From Clavulina sp. PMI_390 (Eukaryota > Basidiomycota > Agaricomycetes > Cantharellales > Hydnaceae): a stretch of 64,000 nucleotides of DNA. The position numbers and the translations under genes are program-made. Each line of letters begins with the position of its first letter. The first letter of the stretch is position 1. The stretch is from the NCBI GenBank assembly GCA_015039315.1, contig WIDE01000007.1, positions 441,045 to 505,044 on the forward strand, written 5' to 3'. This document shows positions 1 through 10,320 of this stretch, piece by piece. The notes under the pieces were generated by a model. That model worked only from the letters and a program-made list of their open reading frames with translations. It did not search any database and had not been told where the DNA came from.

Positions 1-1846
1 AACAGACATCCCCTCGTCGAACGCCTGGCTGATGTATTCGTCCCTAACGACATGTATCTGGCCGGAGGACGAGGCGGAAAACTGGAGCCCAAGACAAACG
101 GCGAAATCGATTCAGAACTTGGGGAGGAAGAAAAGATGGAGATGGAACTGGATTCTGCTGCTGGTGATGATGAGACTCGCGTGCACGACGACCAAAGTGA
201 AGAGCCGTACAGCGTTGCGATTGTCACTGGACCAAACGCTTGCGGGAAGGTACGCTTGCCTACCAGCCTGAACAACAAGATACCCTAATAGCCTCTCCTC
301 AGAGTGTGTATCTGAAACAAGTATTCTGCCTCATTCAACACATCCCGACGTTGGGACTCACTCATGGCTGATACCACTAGAACGCTTTGATACCTTTCAT
401 GGCTCAGGTACGATCTGGACTCCTATTTAGGTGTCATCTCTGGCCGAGGCTAACGAATGACATCAGATCGGATGGTTAGCTCGAAACAAGCGATCAAAAG
501 CGATCTTAGAGACGGTGACTGTTCTTTATAGCTTTGTCCCTGCTGATAGCACAACACTTGGAATCGTCGACAAAAGTTAACGATATCTCACGTTCGGCTG
601 CCCACTTCCTGACAACTTGTCTTCATTCTTCAGTTTTTACGCGTTTGCAAACTCGGGAATCCGTGTCGAAGGTGAGGGCTTGCATACCGCTTTCTGCCAA
701 TCCATTGTGTAAGGGTTCGCCGATGGTCCCTTGTTCAGCTTCAATCGTGCGCATCACGAGCGATAGAAACGACCTGATACTGGCTTTACCTGCTCATCTC
801 GTTTTTTGTTATCCAGGAGCTTCATGATCGATTTGAATCAAGTCTCGCTAGCCCTTCGTAACGCTACGCCGCGAAGTCTGGTGCTCCTGGATGAATTCGG
901 AAATGGAACGACGCCCACAGGTTCAGTTCTTGTCACTTCTATCTTTGTCGACTGTGTTCCTCTGCCTGCTCGCGCTTCCTTCCTAACTGTTTGGCAATCC
1001 GCGACTCACCCGCCCATACCAGTCCCACGACACCTTGTCCACCCGTGCACTGCCGCCTATCTTGTCTCCATACGCTATACCTCTTCGCGTACACGAACTA
1101 ATTCTCCTTCTCTGCAGACGGCGCCAGCATCTTCTATGCAGCAATCCAACGCCTGCTCTCTTTGGGATCCGAATCTGAGTCTCACTCACTCACGCCTAAA
1201 GTTCTCGTCGCCACACATTTCCATGAAGCCTTGTCGAATAACCTTCTTGGCCCCGGCTCGGGCTGGCGAGTGGCATATTTGCACGTGGAGGCTATGCTGT
1301 CCAAGGGGCGAGAAGGAGGAGGTACGCTTATTGAGATTGGGGGAGCTGCACTCGAGTCTGGTGAGGGCGATGAATCTGCTGCTGGTAGCGAAGTGGATGA
1401 CCAAGTCGAGATACACTATCTCTACCGGTGCGACTGTTTTCTTCCTTTCACGGGCAGGACGATCTGATCGAACGACCGCCCTTGATTTAGAGTGGCCAAG
1501 GGTCTATCGCTCAATTCACATGCATCGAAGTGTGCGCTGATGTATGGGATGCCGCCAGCAGTGGTGGCTCGAGCTGAATACGTTAGGTAAGACTACGATT
1601 TCCTCTCCGGAACCATTTCTGAACACCCCTTCCTGCATATTTGGGTCCAACAGTAAGCTGTTCCTTCGCCAAGAGTTTGGCCAGCTGCTCGATCAAGGTA
1701 TGACTGCTATGGAGAAAAAGGACCTTGATGAAGCGGAAGCTGTGTGCCGGGCATTTGTAGGATGGGACCTGAATAAGTGGGATGAGGACGAGGAAGACGT
1801 GAAAGAGACACTAGGGAAGGTCTTAGGGAAGGTGGATGGTGTGTGA
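1..1846 (+). CDS. MSH5: MutS homologue 5 (MSH5), 3' part
   Basis: C-terminal ATPase half of a MutS-family protein; the 5' end lies outside the window. Seen in order across about seven exons: Walker A GPNACGK (near 227-248, split by an intron, then SVYLKQ), SFVPAD..LGIVDK, TRLQTRESVSK, then FMIDLNQVSLALR, Walker B LVLLDEFGNGT, the DGASIFYA segment, VLVATHFHE, and NSHASKCALMYGMPPAVV before a Glu/Asp-rich C terminus ending DGV. These segments and their order match MSH5, which pairs with MSH4 to stabilise meiotic crossover intermediates in the nucleus. Apparent frame changes coincide with GT-AG introns (for example 249-302 and 921-1116), so I see no lesion. The last exon is long and acidic. Confidence 0.88.
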
Positions 1847-2197
1847 CATGCATGGTACTCCAATAATGTTCCGCACTGGAACTGCGTACTTGTTGAGTTG
1901 GCGTCGCTTTGCGCTCGCTCCACAACCACATGTCTTTCCGGACACGCCATACACAGCCAGATAGCACAATTACTAATCACAACTTCGTTGTCTCAAAGCT
2001 CTTTCGACAGTGGGGTTGACTCCGGCAACAATGTGACTGACAAAACATCCGCCGACTCCTGAACTGTCGGCCGCGCGGTCCTCGTTCCCGCTCTCCTCAA
2101 TTAAGTCTTGGGGAAAACACCTTAAGAAAGCGCTCATCAAAGCCCGAAACAAACGTGGGATACCACAACTCATAAAAAAGATCTCAAGGAGACCTTT
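1847..2197. other. spacer between MSH5 and the transposon
   Basis: Holds the MSH5 3' flank and reaches to the first base of the transposon inverted repeat. The short open frames here show no recognisable protein features and I see no repeat or RNA gene. Confidence 0.5.
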
Positions 2198-2257
2198 GCA
2201 TCAGGAAATTTGGCTCGCGACTTCATAGGCTTGGGGCGCTTCAGAAGGGCGTGGAGC
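2198..2257 (+). repeat. left terminal inverted repeat of the Plavaka element
   Basis: Begins GCATCAGGAAATTTGG. It stays alignable to the reverse complement of the right end through the shared block GCTTCAGAA and a following GTGGAG/ATGGAG block, at roughly 70% identity after the first 16 identical bases. Confidence 0.78.
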
Positions 2258-2437
2258 TCTGAATTCCTTGAAGTCAGTGAAGTCATCATGATGGTGGTAA
2301 CCATTGTCTCATCAATCATACCCTCGTAAGGTTGAACCACACAATACTGATCGATATTGGATACGTGTGAAGAGTCATTGCTATTAGTTGATGATTAATG
2401 TTTTTTGGGACATGTAGTTGACCGGATTGGTGTCTAA

Positions 2438-5400
2438 TTATGTACTGTAGCCTATAGATGCACTTGTACTTGCTCGAGAAGGAAGACCTGGGCGGAATCT
2501 TCGATAATTCTGGTGACTGGAGTATGGGTTAACGTAGAATCTATCGTATCGTTCGATTGCGTCGTCGCCGCGGCTTTCCCAGCCCATGCAAGCCCCTTCA
2601 ATCACAGGGGCTAGAGGGCAAATCCCCATGATCTGATGGAGCTCCACCACGCCATATCGACGACCAAGCCCGCTAGTCCTGGACGTTTCTTTGGAGACGA
2701 CAAACATCTTGAGGCTGGACGAAAAGTTTGCAGGTATAAGGGCAGTGTACCAGAAAACTACTGCATATACTTTTGCTTCGGACATACGGTGGCGCTGGCC
2801 ACTTCTCGACCTGAAGATTAAGCGAAGTTCAGCAGGCTGATAACCTAGCAGTCAATATGGATTAGTGATGAAAGAGATATAGTGAGAGCTTCGAAACTCA
2901 CGTTGTGGCCCAACTGCTTGAGGATTGACAAGGACGTAAACTTGGTCAAACCGAGCAGTTTTCCAATCTGGCGAGCCCAGTAATCTGTTGGTGTGCAGAT
3001 TCCGAGTCTTCGACACACCGATGGTATATCCTGCTGGTTTGCAATACACAGATGTGAGGGATTCTTGGGGATAGAATATGCTCCACGGTGGCGCAGCGAT
3101 TTGGTATCGAACCCAAATGTCAAGGTAGTGGAAAGACGAGTCAAGTCTATCGATTGATGACTCCCATTGTGGCCCATTGTTTCGCCTGCCAGAACGCGAT
3201 CCATTGTCAGAGCTATCCATAAAGCGACAGATGGCTGAAACTAGGTCAGGAATTCCAAACAACTCCTGCGCATTTTGCACCGTAACTGCAGGCATATGCG
3301 GTTTGATAGCCAAGCGGCCAGCACAGTTGGGCGAGCTTGGGAATTGTGATATATCAAGCAAGTCAGCAGTAGAAGAATCGGTTTCCATTTCATCACTTCC
3401 TGGTACACAGGATGGGCGGTTGTCGTTACTGCCATTACAACCGTGAGCGATAGCACCTTGCAATGGCATCTAATATAGAAATTAGTGAGCGGAGCAGTAG
3501 CAGCAGTGAACAGGATAAAGAAGTCACGTACTTTCGCTGCCTTCTCAGCTTCTCGGAGAGCAAGATAAGTCTCTCTAAAGTGGACTTTCTCGAATAGCTC
3601 AAGCCGCACTAGTATTTGCCTCTCGGCCTCGACATGATTTGTGAGACGGTACATCTCTTTGATTGACTTGTGTAACGCCTCCGGAGTCTCTGTTGAATAG
3701 CCATCAAGTGTCCCGAAGCTTTTGATGTTACGAGGACAATGGCCTAGCTTATGCAGCTTTGGTATGTTGAAGTGGTCTCGAGCTCCGAGCGACTTGAATA
3801 AGTGCTTATTTCTGTGAAACTCGGAGAGAAATGTCAACATTGCTTCAAGTTCGCTCTCGGAGGCAGAAGGAAACTGGAGATGATAAATGTAATCTTGAAG
3901 AGATCGCACACCGTTCATTAGTCCCTGAGTCATTCCATCACAGCCTGCTATCACTGGAATCAAGAAACGCTGTATGGTCTTCTGCTCACTACCTGAAATC
4001 TGGGAGAGTGCTGATATGCCTTTCCGAAGCCTCTCATGGCCAACAGGAGGCTGGGAGATGAAGCGGTGATCCAACTCCTTATCACCAAGTATATCTTGAA
4101 GCCAGGTGACAACATGGTCCCACATGAATTTGTGGCTGCCATGAAGAAGGTCCTCGACAAGAAACTCTTCGGGCCCAAGATCAAGACCCTCCCAACAAGG
4201 GGAGTCCGTGGCCCCATGCACATCTGAATTGATCTTTCGTACAGCGCCAGCATAGTCCCATAGTAAAGCATTTGGATTAGCAGTACGGACACTTTTGAGA
4301 GTGTCCAGGGTTGATACTCGATACACGTCCGATGATGTGACGTGATGCTCGTCACCCAACGTGCGTGACGAGCACGGACATACCGGACATGACTTAGACC
4401 GCACACAGGCTATCATCTGTTGCTCTGGCAGATCGGCGATCCAAACCATCAGCTTTGGGTGGCAACGTCTTTTCTTCCCGTCAGGACATCGCCAAACATG
4501 ATACCTTTGCTGATCCTTTCGCAGCGGGTAGAGAAGGTCTCGCATGCATCGGTGAAAGGCTTGGTGCGCTAGAAGTCCCGGCATTGCCTCCGTCTGGGTT
4601 TTATTTGGAAACTTCTCAGCTTCGAACTTGAGGTTTGTTGGAAGGAGAGCAACAAGTATCCATGCATTGTTGGACGGTGCGTTCCGAACCTCCTTATGAA
4701 TATTCCCGAGACTCATGTATACCGCATGTGCCTTTTTACCTCCTGAAAAGTTGGTAAGGTGCGTGGCATCGGAAGCGAGGATTATCGGGATCAGCGTCGT
4801 GCCGTGTCTCAGGGTGGCCTGGGTAAAAAAAAATGTGGGAGAGAGCGTGAGTTCATAATTGCCTTGTCAACTTTGGTTCTCGGACCTGTTGACGATGCCA
4901 CATATCCCCCGATGACATCTCGCTGTATATCCTCCCGCCCTTTCTGCTATGGATCTTCTTTGGTGCGTAGTCAAATGATTCATGAAAAGCAGGATTCTGG
5001 ACAAGATGTTTAACACAACCAATGAGATCGCGCGACCAGTATATGATCGGAGTGTTTGGCGCGTCGGGAAGCTTGAATTCTTTCTGTTGCCACTCAGGTC
5101 CCCCCTTCATCATTCGTATATTGCCTCGCATCTCGTCGGCAGTATTGAATGTTCTGGTGGGATCAGCCATCTATGAGATTTGAATCGCTCTCAGCTCCGT
5201 TCAGCGCAAAGGAGTTGAAACTACTCACATATTTTGAGGTTAGGATGCTATCTAAGTCCGCCATTGACATTGGAGTCTTTAGTAGTCTCTGCGCAAAATC
5301 AAACTCGTCTTTGTTAGCCCAGGGTGCGAAAGATGGTACCTGCTTCTCCTCATCGCTCCGAGCCTGTTCCCACACATCGCCTCCTTCTGCTCGCTGCTTG

Positions 5401-5798
5401 GTCTCCTCCCAGCCTGCAAAACTGTTAACATCAACCTGAAAGACGTCGTCCTCATCAACATGATATACAAGCCTTCCGTCCCTTTGAGTCTGATTAGTAT
5501 TGGGTATCGATGCCAGGTTGACGTCATTCTGAGGATTTGGTTCCCTATTTGGAGGCGGATCAATGAACAGTGAAAAAGGCTGCGAAGGAGATTCTTGATC
5601 CTGCGAACTACTATCAGGGCTCTTTGACTTCTCTTGTGTTGTGCCTTGAGACATATGATGCGATGCCATCGATTGTTGTAGGGCTTCCTGCGCTCGTTTG
5701 CATTTTGAATTGCTCTTCAGATGATTTTTGAGGCCACCTCTAGATTTAAGCACAGATTTGCTGCAAAATCCGCAGATTGATGAGATTTGGTTCGACAT
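2438..5798 (-). CDS. Plavaka transposase (C2H2 N terminus, DDE/D-type core)
   Basis: Start at 5798. The N terminus holds a C2H2-like finger (CGFCSKS..GGLKNHLKS..C) followed by a Ser/Gln-rich acidic linker, as usual in Plavaka transposases. Exon 2 (5170-4876) and the long exon (about 4810-3534) give the core: ASDATHLTNFSGGKKAH, then WIADLPEQQ, PCWEGLDLG, and STETPEALHKS, the segments where the catalytic D, D and E/H are expected. The last exons give RFDQVYVL and a C-terminal RYDRFYVNPYSSHQNY block, ending at 2438. Five or so exons are joined by clean GT-AG introns with no in-frame stop that I can see, so the protein of roughly 950 residues may be functional. It would cut and paste the flanking element. 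Confidence 0.83.
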
Positions 5799-5914
5799 TT
5801 TGGTAGAGGGTCAACAGGGTGTGTTTAGTGCTGTTATGCCCCAACCGTTCGCTTGCTCCAATTTCCGACTACGGAGATCCGCAGGTGCACCAACGTGATA
5901 TCTCACTACCCTGG

Positions 5915-8314
5915 ATGCCTTCTAGCAGAAAACCCGACACTCCTGTTTCTGGTCACCATCATGCTGTAGACGAAGCTACATTGCTGTCTGAACCGACTCC
6001 TGACCCATCCAAACAGGCTGAGTATCACCAGCTTGTCCAAAAGGCCGAGTCTTCACAACTCACACCAGCCGAAAAGCGAAAGGTGACCATCTTTGGTAAG
6101 AAATACCCACAATACGTGGCGTCTTTGCGTGTGCTGGATGCTACCCCGCCCAACATGGTCAGTACTGGCACCAGCAGCCGGCAACAAAGCCGTAAACGAG
6201 CGGGCACTGCCCTCGTGTCTCCCATCAAAGAACCTTCTCGCTCTAAAAAGCCTCGAAGTAAGTGATCTTGGGATCTTTGGCGGAGATGACTGACATAGTC
6301 ATCTTTCTGCAGCTGCGAACCCTGGCCCGCCTGCCATGCCTGCCACAGCAGATGATGACCCAACGCTTGAGTTGGGTACTCTGGGCGAAAAGGAAGAATC
6401 CCGAGGTCAGGACGTTCCCCCTTTCGCTCTCAATACTTGTATAACCTTTTCCGCTTAGGTGTCGATGATAGTATGATTGATCCATCTCTCCGCTCAAAAT
6501 CTCACCAAAACCCCACTAGCGCAGTCGTATGTTATTTCGATCATACAAAACTCTCGCTTTTACTAATATGTGCACATTTTCTTGACGCTTCAGGTAGTAA
6601 CTCGTTCATTCGGCTCTGACTCTGAGTCTGATGCTGGACAAGATCTCAACACCACAGCTTCAGCAACCAGAGGAGATAGCGATGTTACTCCTGCTCCTGA
6701 GCAAGGGATTGATACTTCAAGGTTCGTAGTCCTATTCCCTGATTCAGAGACCTCTGAAGCGCCCTATTGATAAGTTTCCCTTCGGACTTAAGCTTGAATG
6801 GTGTCAGCGCAGACCCCATGCGCAAGAGTCCCCATACTGAAGTCGAGCAGCCCCACCCCACCGACTCCACGCTTGCGGATCCCCATAGAACCAGACCCTC
6901 CACATTGGAACCTTCACCAACATCGGATACTATCCCACCTCCGATGTCAAAGAAAAGCAAGAGCGATTTGCAGCTAAGGGCAATACGTCATGATTTAGCG
7001 CATGTCGTACCGCTTACGGAGCAGCTTATCAAGCTCTACTTACTTTTCAATGAGCTTTTTCCGATGGATCTGAGCAGTATCGCTTCCAGTCGCTTATTTC
7101 TTCAGAAGGTTTTCGATCAAGAGTATGCTGAAGTTCCTGCCAGCACCCAATCTGACGTCCTAGATGACACCTCCGTGGCTAGCAAGGTGAGTATTTACTA
7201 CCTGAATGAGTCCTAGGCAACTACGCATCAGGAAATTTTGCGCCTTGAGTTCACGAGGCTCGGCCATTTCAAAACTGTGCAGAGTTGTGAAGCCCCTGAG
7301 AAAGGGTAACTTCATCACTATATGCCGTTCTGAAGGCCTTCAAGCGCCTGTAGCTCCTAAATTTGGGCGCAAGATTTCCTGATGTACACTGATGTCATAT
7401 GCTCTAGCTTGCTAGCACAGTCAATATCATTCGTAATCGTTGGGCTGCAATTGCTCTTGAGGTTTGTAAAGATCATTTTGGCCTGTCAGACCAAGTGCTT
7501 GCGAACGAGCGGGAAAGGGCTGTGATGCTATGCCGTACTATCAATCTGGCTTTCGGGGAGTGGGATGTCGTGATTGATGAGGCAAGTTGATAAAATCGTC
7601 AATAGAAAACTCCTAGGATCTGACATCTATTTCCCCATAGCGGAAAAAAATCTTCGAAACCCCCATATTTGCGAATATGCTTGAAAGAATACTCAGTACT
7701 TCGTCGATTCGCGGGTGTGCAAGTATCCATTGTGCAATCGTTGAGGGACTTGAAACTCCATCAGTCCGGGAGCATGCTATTGGCATTTGCATCACGCTTG
7801 TAAGTCTCTGGCTCAAAGGAAGCCATCTTGCATAACAAATTCTGATATTCGTCCAAAGATGTGCTTTGCTTTGACTAAATATGCTGGCGTTGCAATCCAG
7901 GATATAGATAAATGGCGCGCCGCCGCTGTTGCTGAACCTCCTGCAGCCGAGATTCGCGAGCATTCATCCTCTCATGTCTCGCCACCAAGTATTTCTACCG
8001 CTCGACCACGAGGAAAGAAGGCTTCTGGCTCCGATAAACAAAATCCGATCACTCTTGCCAGGGATGTCTGGGGGCCTCAGCACCAGAAATATCTCAAGTT
8101 TGTGCATGACCGTGCAACAGGAAGTACAGCGCGAGAGGTTCGTTGGGAGAATTTAGGAGAAGCGTGGGTTAATGTAGCAAGGTAAGATCGTTTACCTTAC
8201 TCGTCACAAGCGCATGATCCTGATCTTACTCCTATTAGGTCCGTTTTGAATTTCTCGAAGGCTGAGGAGTACCTGGGAGACGAGGATCCTTTTGCCTTAC
8301 GTGGTGATGAGTAG
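5915..8314 (+). CDS. second gene of the Plavaka element, function unknown
   Basis: Divergent partner of the transposase gene; an upstream in-frame ATG at 5819 is only 21 bp from the transposase start, so I prefer 5915. About eight exons read through: a Pro/Ser/Thr-rich N terminus with basic patches (SRKRAG, RSKKPR; a possible nuclear signal), a central helical region (LTEQLIKLYLLFNELFPMDL, then IRNRWAAIALEVCKDHFGL), a block RKKIFETPIFANMLERIL, and a tail with RPRGKK followed by VWGPQHQKYLKFV, ending FALRGDE. I do not recognise a named domain. Position inside the inverted repeats suggests an accessory transposition or DNA-binding role (inference). The intron at 7187-7407 is unusually long because it contains a MITE. 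Confidence 0.62.
7225..7385. mobile_element. 161-bp MITE related to the Plavaka ends, inside an intron
   Basis: Starts GCATCAGGAAATTTTGCGCC and ends with the imperfect inverse (reverse complement ACATCAGGAAATCTTGCGCC). The first 16 bases match the host element's terminal repeat at 15 positions. The left arm continues to match the host right end for about 90 bp, including GAGTTGTGAAGCC against GAGTCGTGAAGCC and a shared GAAAGGG/AAAAGGG block. It has no coding capacity. It lies wholly in the 7187-7407 intron, so splicing would remove it. Confidence 0.75.
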
Positions 8315-8627
8315 GGCCTAGAAGTTGAATCGATTGACCTCAGCGTAATATAGCCAACTTATAGCATAGATCGGTATTATCGTCGACCTCTAATACAATA
8401 ACACTACATGCTCGTGAACAGCTCAAAGGGGAATAACCGTCTGAAAGAATGAACTATCCAAGACGTAAACTGGGCGGAGCCCTCAACTGTGTCAAGTGTC
8501 CAAGTAGTGAACTAAAGCAGCAAAATCACGTACTCAAGAGCTAAAATGATTGAAGCGTTAAAGCGTCAGAGAGTTTTGAAGTGGTGCCGAATTGAGAAGC
8601 GGGACCCCTTTTTCACTGGCTTCACGA

Positions 8628-8687
8628 CTCCATGCGGTTCTGAAGCATCTCAACCCCATGAAATCGAGGGACCAAATTTCCTGATGC
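8628..8687 (-). repeat. right terminal inverted repeat of the Plavaka element
   Basis: Reads CCAAATTTCCTGATGC at its outer end (8672-8687), the exact inverse of the left end, with weaker similarity continuing inward to about 8600. Confidence 0.78.
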
Positions 8688-9020
8688 AAGGATGGCTGAG
8701 GCAATAGCTAGGGTAGAGATTTTGGCCATGGTGGTGATACGGGGGGATCGCTGAGGACTCTAGCCCTATATATGCATTTCGGGGTACCATATTGTCTACT
8801 AGAGTTGTGCTGGGTGTCAAATCGGACGGGTACCGAAGTTTGCATGGTGAGCTCATCCCTTCCTGCCCTGACCGCACATCTGCCGAGATTTGTTGCGTCC
8901 GTGCGACGTGGCAAGTCAATCTCTGAGACTCTCCGAGATCGCATATCAATCGCAAAAAGTTATTGAGGTAGGGAGGTCGCCGTTCGTCGTGCGGAGAAGG
9001 TTCGGGAGGTGAGAAATCGC
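8688..9020 (-). pseudogene. truncated CBM1-type secreted enzyme gene: promoter plus signal peptide only
   Basis: On the minus strand an ATG at 8729 begins MAKISTLAIASAIL, a hydrophobic signal peptide close to the starts of the GH51 (MSKITALTITSILL) and GH5 ([14 protein letters not shown]) genes in this window. It runs straight into the transposon inverted repeat at 8687, so nothing of the mature protein remains. Upstream, 8740-9020 is clearly similar to the promoter of the GH5 gene (27430-27700): shared blocks include AATCGGACG, ACCGCACAT, ACGTGGC, ATATCAATCGC and GTGCGGAGAAG, with the TATA-like box at nearly the same spacing. I could not find the missing 3' part beyond the left end of the transposon. 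Confidence 0.72.
8765..8774 (-). promoter_or_regulatory. TATA-like box of the truncated gene
   Basis: CTATATATGC lies about 38 bp upstream of the ATG at 8729. The GH5 gene (36 bp) and the GH51 gene (about 37 bp) have the same arrangement. Confidence 0.55.
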
Positions 9021-10320
9021 GCTCAATTGCGCAAAAGCAACCCCTTGGCAGTTAGGAACAGCACTAATTATAGTGGTAGTCATGTGAGGGAGAATGGTGT
9101 AATTTATTGATGAATTTCACATCTGTGGAGGGGGGAGAGGTTGGTTCATGGCGGTTGATCACAGCAGCTTTTATCAGAGTATTCCATAGAGCGAGCGAGG
9201 GCATAGCGCGAAAGCCTCTTCTATTTATTGCACGGCGCATTTTTAAACCCTATATGCCTTGATGATAAGCGAGGTAGGTTGTTAGCCATGTTCCATGGAG
9301 GCCTGGCATTGGAAGAGGAAGGGGCTGTCACGCAAAGAGTGTTTGTCACACATCTCACGAAGGCTCGGGCATGAGCCGGAGGAAGTGCGAGGCCAATATG
9401 TTTAGATATGTTACTCTGGAGAGCTAGCATGGACCGAGGTCTTCGCCGTGTCGGTGTATTCTGCCAGCGATCGAGTGTGGTGGGCTGGCAGCCGTGGAGC
9501 CTCTCCCAACTGCGTCGAATTTTTGGTCCAGGGCGAGAAATATGAAGGCTGGATCAGTAGAAGCTCAGAAAATCATGCCGATCCCGGACCTTGTGGCGCG
9601 CACGGAGAAGATGAGCTCGCGGACCGCGGCTGTGAATGTCCCTCCGGACTTCTGGCAAAAATCGAGCAAAATCCTTATGTCTAGGCTATATGAGCCGGTC
9701 GGAATCGTGGTGTTGGCGGTTCTATTCAGAGCAGAGGGACGTTGTGGCGTATCCCAACTGTACGCTTCCTCTCTGGATTTGTATTGCGAGACCCAGAACT
9801 GTCTCGAGGTTTTTCCTTCACGTCGCCAATCCGGACCTTCTGCAGAGAACTTTTCACGACTGCTTTATCAAGGTGCAATTCAGGTGTTGTCTGAAGAATG
9901 ACACACGGGGAAACGATAGGTGATGCAAGCAACGCGCCGATATTGGAACCTCAAAGACAAGAACACGGATGTGGACAAAGATACTTTGCGAGGATACACA
10001 TCGAGACGAGGGTTTACTTCTCGCGACAAGTTTTCCGAGCAGATGTATTCCTTAAGAATATTTGAGTGATAATTACGCATACGTCTCGCGCGTTGGTGGC
10101 TGGTCTGTTGGCAAGCAGAAGGGGAAAATGAGCGCGGGACTGAGTCCCACGCCTCGACAATCACGTGCAGACCAGCTTCTTCTGAGAGGCTCGTTGCTCG
10201 AACCCCGAACCCCGCACAATGGCACTTCGATTCAAGGTCAAGTCAACACAGAACCCAATAACCCTCATCCCAAACACGACGCTACAGGCATCACACTAAA
10301 CCGAGAAAGCCAACGTTCAA
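9021..10320. other. 1.3 kb without a recognised gene
   Basis: Several open frames of 60-135 codons occur on both strands, but none shows a domain, a signal peptide or a convincing exon chain. No repeat shared with the rest of the window was seen. Confidence 0.5.

Larger units (their letters stand above)
2198..8687. mobile_element. Plavaka-type (CMC superfamily) DNA transposon, apparently complete
   Basis: About 6.5 kb bounded by inverted repeats: the first 16 bases (GCATCAGGAAATTTGG) at 2198-2213 recur in reverse complement at 8672-8687, and a weaker match continues inwards for about 60-90 bp. Inside are two divergent multi-exon genes starting close together: a Plavaka transposase on the minus strand and an unidentified gene on the plus strand. 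I could not find a clean target-site duplication: the bases outside the repeats are CCTTT on the left and AAGGA on the right. The open transposase frame suggests a young, possibly autonomous copy. Confidence 0.82.

Noticed and set aside
249..920. Apparent frameshifts and stops in the MSH5 region suggesting a pseudogene
   Set aside because: Each break coincides with plausible GT-AG introns, and the spliced frame restores conserved MSH5 segments in order.
2410..8420. CATGTAGT inverted pair as transposon ends
   Set aside because: Only 8 bp match and they lie inside the much longer GCATCAGG-type inverted repeats.
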